Source: Eubacteriales bacterium | GTDB lineage: Bacteria > Bacillota > Clostridia > Peptostreptococcales > Anaerovoracaceae | DNA length: 16,993 nucleotides | Direction of reading: 5' to 3' | NCBI GenBank assembly: GCA_028680875.1 | Contig: JAQUJQ010000012.1 | Span: 1-16,993 of the forward strand | Shown here: one piece after another, positions 1-8,988 of the stretch | Position numbering within the stretch: the stretch's first letter is position 1 | Layout: each line of letters opens with the position of its first letter | Translations under genes and position numbers: made by a program | The notes under the pieces: generated by a model | The model's input: only the letters and a program-made list of their open reading frames with translations | What the model was told of the DNA's origin: nothing | The model's database searches: none

Positions 1-2485
1 AATAAGGCAGAAAATTTTTTCCTGTCGAGCGGTAGAAATTTAATTCTTTTTCAGCTCCTTCGCGAGTAGTAACCCTCGGTTCCCAAGGCATCCAAACGTC
101 AATACCATGGTTCAATTTTTCAATGCTCGGGAGTGTGCTCCAAGTAGCTATGGTGACACAGGTTCGGACTTCAGGTTTGATATCGTGCATGATATTTGCG
201 GCAATGACAACATTCTTGATATCGGTTTCATACGGTTCATCCTTTATAGGAAACATTGTTTTAGAGAAATCGACACCTTCCTGCTCCAAATATTTAATCC
301 AGTTTCTGATCCATTCACGAAATATTTTTTGAATTTTTTCATTGTCGATATCCTCGGCTATATCGTATTTTTTCAGTTCATTCATGAAAAGGGAATAAAC
401 GCCATAACCATAAACCCAGCCGTATCCCAATTCCTTCAACAAAGATTCTTCCGCAATATAATCCGACCTATTATCGGATACCACTATCTCTCCCTGTTCA
501 TTTTTTGAGATAGCTTTGCCCGGGCCGTTGGACGTTTGTATGTAATTAATATGATAATCTTTACAGATATCGATGTATTCTTTCCGCAGATCATTGGTGA
601 ATGCTCCTCCATAAGGGCCGAATGTATAGATGTCTATTGGCAATTTTTCCGGGAATGTGAAAGGAAGCACGTTGATTTTAAGGCTGACTTTCTTGGTCTT
701 CACATCCATATTGGTAGGTACAAAAGTAATTCCCCATTGATATTCACCTGCTGGAAGCATCGTTTTTATGTCAATACAAATCTGTCGGGTTTCGTATGAA
801 GGGACAGAGATTATATTTCCCTCGTTCACTCGCGTCAATGCTTCGGAGAAGACTATTCCTGTCGGATCCCGCCATGGAATCGTCTCTTTGATTGTGAGTA
901 CATCTGAAAAGAGAATAGAGTCGTTGATATGATATTGCGGCTCCATACGGAAGTAAAGATTGTCTTCTGTAGTATTGGAAATCAATATCGATGCCGATTC
1001 TTTTTCATTGCGGGCCACAACAATGGAAATGGTATCAATTTCTTCCTCATCAGCCGGAAACACATCATTGTATATTTTTGTGAAGACCGGTAAATGCCAG
1101 AAAGTTATTTTATTCAGGAGTTCTTTGCTCTCCTCCAGAAGTTGTAGTGAGAAATCCGCATATGACAATTGAGTCGCCCATCCCAATGAGTTCATATCGG
1201 TAAACTCATGAAGAGCCTTATTCCATGAAGTCTGCTCTCCGATTTCTTTCTCTTCTCTACATAGATTGATCTTAAAATAATGGAGGGAACCTATATCAGC
1301 GCTTAGTTGGTCAAAAGGAATCTCCATGGAAACGAGCCAGGCATCGGAACGTTTATCGGTTTTTACACTGATATCGGCATTCCATGCGGCGTTGTTGTTC
1401 TTTGCATCATAAATTGTACCGATAGAATTTACGATAAAATGGAACAGGTTTGAACTGTTCTTATTTCCATCTGCTATGATGACTTCCACACAATCATCGT
1501 TCCACACATCGGCATCATTTTTTCCGATGTCCGCTTTAATATTCTGAATTTCCGGATCAAAACACACAAAATCGATTAGGAGGTTATTTTTTTCAATTGA
1601 AACCGAAACAGAGGTGCTCTTTAGCGGTTCTTTGTTCTCCTTCCAATTAAACAAGCTCACTGTCCGAGGTTCGTGTAATGTTATAACTTCGTTTTCCGGA
1701 GGGATAGAACCAGTAATCAAATTTTTCTTAATAACAGCTTTATCCGATACTTTTATCACCGGCCCGTAAGCTTTCCATATAAGGTTCACGACAAAGTTGT
1801 CGTCCGTTGCCCGAAGAATGTTATGTACGTTACTGAAGACAATCGAGCCTTTTCCCAGAATATTTTCCTGAATAATCATCAGTGGATCGCCTTCGGGTGA
1901 CAGAAATATCGGCTGAAAAACGTTTTTAGGGATCTTTCCGAAATGGCGTACACCAATAATGTCAAAACTACTGTTGGGCGTTGTTAGAAGTTCGCCTTTG
2001 TAGCCATCATAAGGGATCCCTTTTTTATTGGATTCTAATCCCAATTCATTTTTACACATATTGTAATTGGAGTGGTCTATTATGCCGGCTCCGATTGACG
2101 AGAAAAAAGTTTTCATCGAATTGGGAAAACTGGTAATTACCGGACCCTCCAAAGGACCAAAATAGATCAATCCTCCTCTTTGAAGTAAACTTTTTATCGA
2201 AGTCCGTATTGGTTGCTGATCAAAAATGTGATTAAAAGTTCCGATCGAACATTTGTATCCGAACACGATCATCTTGGAATTGTCAATGCTTTCACATATC
2301 CGTAAAACAATTGCCGGATCAGTATTGGCTATCTCCCCTTCCTTAAAGTTGTTCACTTTGAAAGCGTACTTTTCCCAACGGAAATTTTCCCTATTTCCAA
2401 AAATTGTAATTTGGCTATAATCTTGAGCATTAATTAATCGAACAGAAAAGAAAAGCAAAAGAAGTATGATATAACTATTTCTCAT
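1..2485 (-). CDS. Exported CBM9/GH123-like glycan-active protein, partial (C-terminus beyond window)
   Basis: This frame is open for 828 codons from the ATG at 2485 to the left edge, so the C-terminus is missing. Residues 1-21 are a Sec signal peptide with likely cleavage after INA. Residues about 285-440 look like a family 9 carbohydrate-binding module (segments WLVSMEIPF and LGWATQL). The following part resembles the GH123/DUF4091 group, with FPIKDEP at about 746-752. D749-E750 would be the acidic pair that GH123 uses for substrate-assisted cleavage of beta-GalNAc. I did not assign the N-terminal 250 residues; the text hints at an amidotransferase-like fold. The start lies one base after the stop of the upstream hydrolase gene, so the two are probably translationally coupled. 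Export, sugar binding and locus context are well supported; the exact family and substrate are inferred. Confidence 0.75.
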   Translation of the reverse strand, partial: MRNSYIILLLLFFSVRLINAQDYSQITIFGNRENFRWEKYAFKVNNFKEGEIANTDPAIVLRICESIDNSKMIVFGYKCSIGTFNHIFDQQPIRTSIKSLLQRGGLIYFGPLEGPVITSFPNSMKTFFSSIGAGIIDHSNYNMCKNELGLESNKKGIPYDGYKGELLTTPNSSFDIIGVRHFGKIPKNVFQPIFLSPEGDPLMIIQENILGKGSIVFSNVHNILRATDDNFVVNLIWKAYGPVIKVSDKAVIKKNLITGSIPPENEVITLHEPRTVSLFNWKENKEPLKSTSVSVSIEKNNLLIDFVCFDPEIQNIKADIGKNDADVWNDDCVEVIIADGNKNSSNLFHFIVNSIGTIYDAKNNNAAWNADISVKTDKRSDAWLVSMEIPFDQLSADIGSLHYFKINLCREEKEIGEQTSWNKALHEFTDMNSLGWATQLSYADFSLQLLEESKELLNKITFWHLPVFTKIYNDVFPADEEEIDTISIVVARNEKESASILISNTTEDNLYFRMEPQYHINDSILFSDVLTIKETIPWRDPTGIVFSEALTRVNEGNIISVPSYETRQICIDIKTMLPAGEYQWGITFVPTNMDVKTKKVSLKINVLPFTFPEKLPIDIYTFGPYGGAFTNDLRKEYIDICKDYHINYIQTSNGPGKAISKNEQGEIVVSDNRSDYIAEESLLKELGYGWVYGYGVYSLFMNELKKYDIAEDIDNEKIQKIFREWIRNWIKYLEQEGVDFSKTMFPIKDEPYETDIKNVVIAANIMHDIKPEVRTCVTIATWSTLPSIEKLNHGIDVWMPWEPRVTTREGAEKELNFYRSTGKNFLPY

Positions 2486-2486
2486 T

Positions 2487-3539
2487 TTATAATAATGCTT
2501 TATGCAATTGAGATATCGCAGATTTATGTTTATCTATGCATTGAGGTAAAGTGGGCCTCCATGGCGCAATCAGAAACCCATATAACCGTGAGGGATGAAT
2601 AATTTCAGAGCAGTGCTCTACAGTTTGCCGCATATTGGTATCCGTTGAGTAATTACTCCCTGTAGGGATCTGATCAAATCCATTTTCCTCCAAATCCATA
2701 TATAAGTTAACAGGTCTTTCATCTACTACTTTATTATTTTCGTAAATATTACCGTAATGCCAATTGCTCTGTAGAACCGATTTAGGCATTTTTTCAAAAA
2801 AAAGTTCAGGATTGCTCCACGCATAATCAGACCACATCCATGGACGGACACCCCTGCTTTCAACTTCCTTGATATAAAAGAGTAAATCTTTCCACCATAG
2901 ATCATTTTGTCTTACAACCACATACTCATATTTCCGTTGGTGCTGGTAAGTTTCTTCATCCATGCCTATATGAAAGAATCTGGGCGTATCAAAAATATCA
3001 ATAACCTCATTGATGAGATCTTTACATACACCATAGTAAATATCGGTTGATACCATCTTTGAATAATCTTTCATCCAAATATCGTGAGTGGTGGCAAAAT
3101 TCAATTTAGGAATAGGTTCAATCCCAACGCTTCTTATCTTTTTTAATTTCTCTCTCAGCCGAGCCGGACTCCATGCACCTTCTACCGCAATTTCGGGATG
3201 GGTATGATATTTCACGGCGTCCCCTAAATCCAAAACAAGCATATTAATTCCAACTGCAGACATTTCTTCAATCAGGATATCAAAAGTTCTTTCATCAAAT
3301 GTCAGTTTTCTTCTCAGTACATGAGCCCATTTCCTGATCTCCTGACACGAGTCACAGTCGTAATTATCGTTAATGTATTCCAAAGGTGTAAAATCCTCCC
3401 ACATATTATAGCTTAAATGGAGCAAATATGCGCTTATTAATCTCCGATTAGCGACTGATTTTGGAAAAACATTTCTCGAAAGACTATATCCTATAGTTAG
3501 GGATAATAGTTGCTTTATAAAATTTCTTCTGTCGGTCAT
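2487..3539 (-). CDS. Tat-exported GH20-like glycoside hydrolase
   Basis: This 350-residue protein begins with a twin-arginine signal (RRNFIK at 4-9, then a hydrophobic stretch), so it is probably exported folded. The rest reads as a single TIM-barrel-type glycosidase. HIGMDEE at 190-196 matches the GH20 hexosaminidase motif H-x-G-x-D-E, giving D194 as the residue that assists the substrate N-acetyl group and E195 as the acid/base. Trp-rich segments (MWSDYAW, SNWHYG, APWRP) fit a sugar pocket. It is shorter than classical GH20 enzymes and lacks their usual N-terminal domain; it resembles a Bacteroidetes group often labelled only as Tat pathway signal protein. It lies 142 bases after susD and one base before the CBM9/GH123-like gene. 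The hydrolase class is likely; activity on N-acetylhexosaminides is inferred. Confidence 0.8.
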   Translation of the reverse strand: MTDRRNFIKQLLSLTIGYSLSRNVFPKSVANRRLISAYLLHLSYNMWEDFTPLEYINDNYDCDSCQEIRKWAHVLRRKLTFDERTFDILIEEMSAVGINMLVLDLGDAVKYHTHPEIAVEGAWSPARLREKLKKIRSVGIEPIPKLNFATTHDIWMKDYSKMVSTDIYYGVCKDLINEVIDIFDTPRFFHIGMDEETYQHQRKYEYVVVRQNDLWWKDLLFYIKEVESRGVRPWMWSDYAWSNPELFFEKMPKSVLQSNWHYGNIYENNKVVDERPVNLYMDLEENGFDQIPTGSNYSTDTNMRQTVEHCSEIIHPSRLYGFLIAPWRPTLPQCIDKHKSAISQLHKALL

Positions 3540-3608
3540 AATTTTATTGCTATCAAAATTCTCTCAGACTACCTTATCTATTATTTTATTAATTTGTTAC
3601 GGTTAAAA

Positions 3609-3665
3609 CATCCCCAAAAGCTAATATCTTTTCCATTAGCTTAATGATAATAGCCTTTGAGGATG
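3609..3665 (-). promoter_or_regulatory. Long intercistronic stem-loop between susD and the hydrolase genes
   Basis: The arms 3609-3628 and 3646-3665 form 15 pairs, one mismatch and 4 more pairs around a 17-base loop. Two of the pairs are G-U only when read on the minus-strand transcript and become C-A or A-C mismatches on the other strand, which points to RNA structure in the locus mRNA. Only four T follow the stem, so it would be a weak terminator at most. It could be a partial terminator or a processing or stability element that keeps susCD mRNA above the enzyme mRNA. Confidence 0.55.
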
Positions 3666-3681
3666 AGAAATTACATTAAGA

Positions 3682-5418
3682 TTAGTACCAACCCGGATTT
3701 TGTTTTATATTCGGATTGGCATCCAATTCTTGGCTCGGTATTGGCCAAAGATAATCACGTGAGGTAAACTTCTTCGTATAGAGGTTTTCACCTAAAAGAT
3801 CCTTTTCAACTTTGTCATTCAAAGTTTCAAGCAATCCCCAACGTTTAAGATCGCTGTGACGGTGTCCTTCACAAGCCAGCTCTACTGCTCGTTCGTGCAT
3901 AATCCGCTTGAACATTTCTTCTTTATTATCAACCTGTAACCATGCAGGGCCAGAATTAAGACCAGGCATATTTGACCTTGACCTTACTTTATTGAGTTCC
4001 GCTACGGCTTTCTGTATCTCTCCTGTTTCATTATACGCCTCAGATAGCATCAACAACACGTCACCCAGTCTGATAAGTGGAAAATTAATCGGAGTATTTG
4101 CTCTATCTGTAATCTGATCATCCAAATTCCCCTCTGGAACAAATTTTCTCCAGTAATAAGCATACCACCCATTGTCACCTCTTAAGAAGCCATAATTCTC
4201 ATTTATATAAGGTGCCACTGCATATTGCATCATTTGCGGGGCATCATTTACCCATCCCAGAAAATACGAATAGGGGACAATCAATGTCTGCATCATCCTT
4301 GGATCCCGGCCCCTGTATATATTACCCAAAAGGGTGGTATCGCAAAGGGAAGTCCAGACATTATACCCGGAAGGGCTCCTCCAGAAAGTGGACCAGAAGG
4401 TTGTTTCCTTAACTTCGTTACTTTCATTGAATCCCGGAATATAATCATCCCAATTGAACGGTGTCCCGTCCAAATTCTCATATGAATCAGCAAAGGATGT
4501 TGAAGGCATTCCCACGTTCCAATCGCTCACGAAAGTGGACCTATTACCAAGATAGAAAGCCATCGGCATCCCGTATTCGGAAGTTTTTCCTCCCTTATTC
4601 TGAATCGCAAAAATCATTTCAGGCGCATTATGTCCCGTCAATTTAAAGAGGTCGGCATAACTATCATAAAGCTCATATCCGTAATCGTTCGTCTTATTAT
4701 AGACGATCTCTTCAAAATCGCCAATCGCCTTTTCCCACTCTTCGGCATACAGGTAGATTTTCCCTCGTAGAGCATATGCCGCGCCTTTGGTGGCTCTCCC
4801 GTAGTTATCCTGGGACCAATTTACCGGTAGGTATTCAATTGCTTCAGTCAAGTCTTTGATGATGAAATCACGAACTTCTTCCACTGAGTTCCTGGGTTTC
4901 AACATGGTATTAAACTCCTTTGTCACATCAGTGGTTTCGTCATAAATCGGAACACCTCCAAAATAATCCATCAACCTGAAATAAAACAACGCCCGAAGAA
5001 ACTTCGTCTCCCCGATCAATTGCTTTCTGACCTCTTCATCCAAACCTTGTATTTCATTAATTTTCCGGATAGCTGTATTCGTCCTATTTATACTACCATA
5101 CCCCTGCTTCCAATGCTCCTCCACCGTGGAGGTACGCCCAGTATAGGTTCCGTTGCTAAACGGCCTGTAACCCATTTCATAAACACCCAACCCGATATCA
5201 CTCATCGCTTCTGTCAAAAAAGCTTTTCCGAAAATATAATAATTCTTCAATTGCGAATAGAGACCCATCACACCTTGGTTAGCCTGTTTTTCATCTTGCC
5301 AGAAAGAGTTTTCACTAATCTGGTCGTAAGGAACCAGATCTAGATCTACGCAAGCGAACAAAAGTAAAATTGATAAAAATATGGTACAGCAATATTTAAA
5401 TATATTTTTCATATCCAT
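3682..5418 (-). CDS. SusD/RagB-family outer-membrane glycan-binding lipoprotein
   Basis: This 578-residue surface lipoprotein caps the SusC channel and binds glycan. A lipoprotein signal peptide ends at LLLFAC with Cys23 as the lipidated residue, followed by the acidic VDLDLVPYD that fits surface export. Family features are the N-terminal SFWQDEKQANQGVMGLYSQL helix, the TPR-like helical middle (REKLIGETKFLRALFYF-type segment at about 135-153), the NKVRSRSNMPGL and HERAVELACEGHRHSDLKRW blocks, and the C-terminal YLWPIPSQELDANPNIKQNP. The start is the upstream of two close ATG codons. The gene starts 4 bases after the susC stop, which is the standard pair arrangement. Length and motifs are complete, with no sign of decay. 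Confidence 0.95.
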   Translation of the reverse strand: MDMKNIFKYCCTIFLSILLLFACVDLDLVPYDQISENSFWQDEKQANQGVMGLYSQLKNYYIFGKAFLTEAMSDIGLGVYEMGYRPFSNGTYTGRTSTVEEHWKQGYGSINRTNTAIRKINEIQGLDEEVRKQLIGETKFLRALFYFRLMDYFGGVPIYDETTDVTKEFNTMLKPRNSVEEVRDFIIKDLTEAIEYLPVNWSQDNYGRATKGAAYALRGKIYLYAEEWEKAIGDFEEIVYNKTNDYGYELYDSYADLFKLTGHNAPEMIFAIQNKGGKTSEYGMPMAFYLGNRSTFVSDWNVGMPSTSFADSYENLDGTPFNWDDYIPGFNESNEVKETTFWSTFWRSPSGYNVWTSLCDTTLLGNIYRGRDPRMMQTLIVPYSYFLGWVNDAPQMMQYAVAPYINENYGFLRGDNGWYAYYWRKFVPEGNLDDQITDRANTPINFPLIRLGDVLLMLSEAYNETGEIQKAVAELNKVRSRSNMPGLNSGPAWLQVDNKEEMFKRIMHERAVELACEGHRHSDLKRWGLLETLNDKVEKDLLGENLYTKKFTSRDYLWPIPSQELDANPNIKQNPGWY

Positions 5419-5422
5419 TTAT

Positions 5423-8400
5423 TTAAAATGTTAAATTAACTCCAAACAGCACCTGTTTCAAAGTCGGATAATTAGTTCCCGACACCTCCGGGTCAAACCC
5501 TTTGTACTTGGTAAAGGTGAAGTAGTTTTCCATACTACCATATATCCGTGCACTTTCAAGGGAAAGCTTGCCGGAAATCTCTTTTGGGATCGTATAACCT
5601 AACTGTATGTTTTTTAACCTCATGTACGACTTGTCCTGTACCCAGAAATCACTAGGCCGCATGTTGATGGTTTTACTATCATTGAGCAAGCGAGGATAAG
5701 TTGCATCGGTTCTACCTTCATACCAGCGTCCTTCAGCTATTTCCTTATTGATCTGGTATCCCCAGTTCACTACCGGCCTATAATACATGTCAGACCAATG
5801 TACCTTCAAACCAGCGTTTCCCTGTATCAAAATGGCAAAATCAATATTTTTCCAATCAAACCCCATATTCACTCCATATGTAATACGCGGTGCGGTACCA
5901 TGTCCAACCATATACCGGTCATCATCGTTAATGATTCCGTCATTGTTCATATCTTTATAAAGGAAATCGCCTAATTCCGGTTTGCCATACGCAGCAAAAG
6001 GGTTGCGTTTTTTTCCATCCTCATCTAAAGGCGCATTATCAATCATTTTTTGTACTATTGCCATATCCTCTTCTGTCTGTAAAATACGATCAACAGCAAG
6101 AACATACTGGACGTTTATAGGATAACCTTCCAACAGAAGATTGGTGTCAGATATTGATTTCTCTTCACCTTTGAATTTGACAATCTTATTATCGATGTAA
6201 GTGAAATTTCCTCCTATATAATATTGAAAATCATCAATACGGTCATTCCATCCAAGACTGAGTTCTATTCCCCTATTCCTAACACTTGCTGAATTCTGCT
6301 TTGGGATACTATAATTTCCAACAACAAGCGGTGCCGGTAAATTAATCAAAATATTCTTAGTTGTTTTGTCGAAAATATCCACTGAACCCGTCAATTTATT
6401 TTTTAATAACCCAAAATCGATTCCTATATTGGAAACATATGTACTTTCCCAAGTAAGATTCGCATTGGCGAGAGAAGATTGTCCAAACCCCACGATTACT
6501 TGATTATTAAGGATATAATTCATATCAGTATAAAGAGACTGGTATTCATAATTTCCTACAGAATTATTACCCAACGCACCCCAAGAGAATCTCAATTTCA
6601 AGTTATCGATCATGTGAATATCTTCCATAAAACCTTCCTTATTGATTCGCCATCCTCCTGAAAAAGAAGGGAACGTTCCCCAACGGTTAGTTTTATTGAA
6701 TCTGGAAGATCCGTCCCTTCTCAAGTTAAACTCAAAAAGATATTTCTCATCCCAGTTCAAATTCAGTCTTGTAAAATAAGAACGCATGGCCCAATCATCA
6801 GCACTACCCCAAGCGTTTGCATCCCCCACGGCTGCATTAAGGACTTTCAGACTCATATCTATCAGATCGTATCTACGACCCGTGAGACTCCACCATTTAT
6901 AGGATTCCTGACTGGCTCCCAACATGATGTTATAGTTCAACTTGTCGAAGAGGGTGTTTTCATATTTTGCAACGACATCCATCGTGTAAAACTCATCTTG
7001 CACATCGGTATTGTTGACATATGTTTCACCGCCTCCTGACTCAACAATCTGGTCGGTAAGAAAATCCCAAAGATCATTAAAAACTGGACGTGTAGATTCA
7101 ACTCTGTCCGTAAAATTGAAGTTAAAAGAACCCTCAAGGGACAATCCCTTAATTGGTCTGAGAGCCCCAAACAAGCGACCAGTGAACCTTTTGTTCTTAA
7201 TTTCGCCATCTTTATTATTTAGAATTGCCAACACATTATTAAGCTGAGAACTCTCTTCCGGATTATTTTTCGAACCATATCGCCCATCAGGAGCTCTCAA
7301 GACCATACCCGGGCTACTTGCCGCAGCATAGGTAAACACACTAGAAATCGATTGAGTTCCAATATCCGTATTACCAACTATTCCATTGACATTCATTCCC
7401 AACGTAAGCCATGGTTTAATGTCGGCATCAAGATTCAAACGCCCGGTAAAGCGCTCATACGTTGATCTTTCTATAATACCGGGATTATTCAGGTAAGCGA
7501 CGGAACCATAAAATCTGATTTTTTCCGTTCCACCTGAGAATGACAAATTATGGTTTTGTATCAGATTATTTTGGAACACCTCTTTCGTCCAATCGGTATT
7601 GGGATACTTCAACTGGTCCCCCTTTTCATTTTCCCTCCACAAATCAATCATTTCCTGGCTAAAGATTTGTTTTGCGTTAGGGTCTGTATTTTTATATCCC
7701 TCGTTGATCAGCTCCATGTAATCCGCATAATTAGATACAGTCTCGATCAGATTGGATGGTTTGACCGACGAGAAGAATGCATTATAATTCATTTTGAGAG
7801 ATCCAGCCTTCCCTTTCTTGGTCGTAATTAAAATAACACCGTTGGCGGCTCTGGAACCATAGATTGATGAGGATGCCGCATCTTTGAGAATGGATATCGT
7901 CTCCACATCCTGAGGATTCAGATTGTTCATGTTGCCTTCCATTCCATCTATAATAACCAAAGGGCTTGAATCGTTTAATGTACCTTGTCCTCGAATTAAA
8001 AGCGTAGCTCCATCACTACCTGGCTGGGCACCACCTTGGTTCACATAAAGACCGGAAGAAAGACCAGACAAGCCGGCGGAAAGAGAGGTGACAGGGCGAC
8101 TTTCTGAAACCTTCGCCACATCAATAGACTCTACCGCACCCGTCATATTTATCTTTTTCTGGGTTCCATAACCTACGACTACAAGTTCCTCAAGACTCTG
8201 TGTGTCTTCCTGCAAAACTACGTCAACCTTCGAATTTGAATTTTTATCTATAAGTAATTCCTTCGTCAAATACCCTATATACGAGATTTGGAGCACCGCA
8301 TCGTTTCCCACACTAAGTGAGAATCTCCCATCCACATCAGTTACCGTACCGTTTGTGGTCCCTTTCTCCACAATATTGGCGCCGATAATGGCTTCACCAT

Positions 8401-8839
8401 CTTTATCGACAACTTTCCCTGATACCTGTTTTTTTTGTTGTTGGACAACATCTTCTTCATATGCAATATCATCCGAACCCTTTTTTATAATATAAATGGA
8501 GCGGTCGGAAACAAAATAGGTATTACCCGTAGCACTGAGTATCTCGTCCAAAACCTGCTCAATTGTCTCATTATCGGCATTTACCGTAACCCTTCTGTTC
8601 ACATCGATAATATCGTCTTGGTAAAAGAAAATAAATTCGCTGTTCTTTTCTATCTCGGAGAAGACCTGTTTGACTGTCTTGTTCTTCAGGTTAAGGGATA
8701 TCTTTGTCGACTGGGAATAGCTATTATTGGAAAAACAAAATCCAATACCCAGCATAAAGAATAAAAAAAATACTCTCATAATTCGACATGTCCTTCTAAT
8801 ATTAGCTTTTTTTAAGCCAAGGTGTTTAATTTTTATCAT
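5423..8839 (-). CDS. SusC/RagA-family TonB-dependent transporter with STN signalling domain
   Basis: This outer-membrane importer for oligosaccharides works with SusD and is powered by TonB. I chose the ATG at 8839 (1138 residues, MIKIKHLGL...). The longer reading from 8917 would add 26 unremarkable residues and would start inside the 8895-8921 hairpin. Numbered from 8839, the order is signal peptide (about 21-43), STN domain (about 46-119), carboxypeptidase-regulatory-like domain (about 139-212), TonB-box region with LEELVVVGYG (about 216-225), plug domain including VIIDGMEG and SIYGSRAANGVILITTKKG, then the beta-barrel ending in VLFGVNLTF. The STN domain is the part that talks to FecR-type anti-sigma factors, and such a gene lies directly upstream. 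Family assignment is secure; the glycan is unknown. Confidence 0.95.
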   Translation of the reverse strand: MIKIKHLGLKKANIRRTCRIMRVFFLFFMLGIGFCFSNNSYSQSTKISLNLKNKTVKQVFSEIEKNSEFIFFYQDDIIDVNRRVTVNADNETIEQVLDEILSATGNTYFVSDRSIYIIKKGSDDIAYEEDVVQQQKKQVSGKVVDKDGEAIIGANIVEKGTTNGTVTDVDGRFSLSVGNDAVLQISYIGYLTKELLIDKNSNSKVDVVLQEDTQSLEELVVVGYGTQKKINMTGAVESIDVAKVSESRPVTSLSAGLSGLSSGLYVNQGGAQPGSDGATLLIRGQGTLNDSSPLVIIDGMEGNMNNLNPQDVETISILKDAASSSIYGSRAANGVILITTKKGKAGSLKMNYNAFFSSVKPSNLIETVSNYADYMELINEGYKNTDPNAKQIFSQEMIDLWRENEKGDQLKYPNTDWTKEVFQNNLIQNHNLSFSGGTEKIRFYGSVAYLNNPGIIERSTYERFTGRLNLDADIKPWLTLGMNVNGIVGNTDIGTQSISSVFTYAAASSPGMVLRAPDGRYGSKNNPEESSQLNNVLAILNNKDGEIKNKRFTGRLFGALRPIKGLSLEGSFNFNFTDRVESTRPVFNDLWDFLTDQIVESGGGETYVNNTDVQDEFYTMDVVAKYENTLFDKLNYNIMLGASQESYKWWSLTGRRYDLIDMSLKVLNAAVGDANAWGSADDWAMRSYFTRLNLNWDEKYLFEFNLRRDGSSRFNKTNRWGTFPSFSGGWRINKEGFMEDIHMIDNLKLRFSWGALGNNSVGNYEYQSLYTDMNYILNNQVIVGFGQSSLANANLTWESTYVSNIGIDFGLLKNKLTGSVDIFDKTTKNILINLPAPLVVGNYSIPKQNSASVRNRGIELSLGWNDRIDDFQYYIGGNFTYIDNKIVKFKGEEKSISDTNLLLEGYPINVQYVLAVDRILQTEEDMAIVQKMIDNAPLDEDGKKRNPFAAYGKPELGDFLYKDMNNDGIINDDDRYMVGHGTAPRITYGVNMGFDWKNIDFAILIQGNAGLKVHWSDMYYRPVVNWGYQINKEIAEGRWYEGRTDATYPRLLNDSKTINMRPSDFWVQDKSYMRLKNIQLGYTIPKEISGKLSLESARIYGSMENYFTFTKYKGFDPEVSGTNYPTLKQVLFGVNLTF

Positions 8840-8932
8840 ACATTTGTCATAATTTAAATTTGAAACTTTAACTGGTTTTACATTTAAGTTCTGGCCGGAT
8901 GATACTGAACCTATCATCCGGTTGCTTTTTTT
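8839..8932 (+). ncRNA. Candidate cis-antisense small RNA over the susC leader
   Basis: On the plus strand a perfect 10-bp hairpin with a 7-base loop is followed by a T7 run, but no plus-strand gene is nearby to be terminated. Two TAnnTTTG boxes (TACATTTG at 8839-8846 and TAAATTTG at 8855-8862) lie just upstream, giving transcripts of about 65-80 nt. Neither box has a good -33 TTG at the usual distance. The RNA would be complementary to the susC 5' leader. Known context: a cis-antisense RNA between anti-sigma and susC-like genes (DonS of Bacteroides fragilis) represses its locus. The entry spans promoter box to terminator. Confidence 0.5.
8895..8932 (+). terminator. Rho-independent terminator facing against the susC operon
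   Basis: The arms CCGGATGATA (8895-8904) and TATCATCCGG (8912-8921) pair perfectly around CTGAACC, followed by TTGCTTTTTTT. Read on the minus strand the hairpin has no T-run behind it, only an A-run in front, so it is a poor terminator for fecR. Confidence 0.75.
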
Positions 8933-8988
8933 AGGGTCAGATTTTCTTCATAGGCACTTTTCTTTTAAAATTCAAGTCGTTTTAATAT

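Noticed and set aside
107..1172. Several plus-strand open frames over the left 1.2 kb
   Set aside because: They lie antisense to the long minus-strand frame open from 2485 to the edge, which has a signal peptide and domain-like sequence; the plus-strand translations look like no protein.
8840..8917. N-terminal extension of SusC from the ATG at 8917
   Set aside because: The extra 26 residues are not signal-peptide-like and the start codon would be buried in a 10-bp hairpin; the ATG at 8839 gives a normal SusC start.
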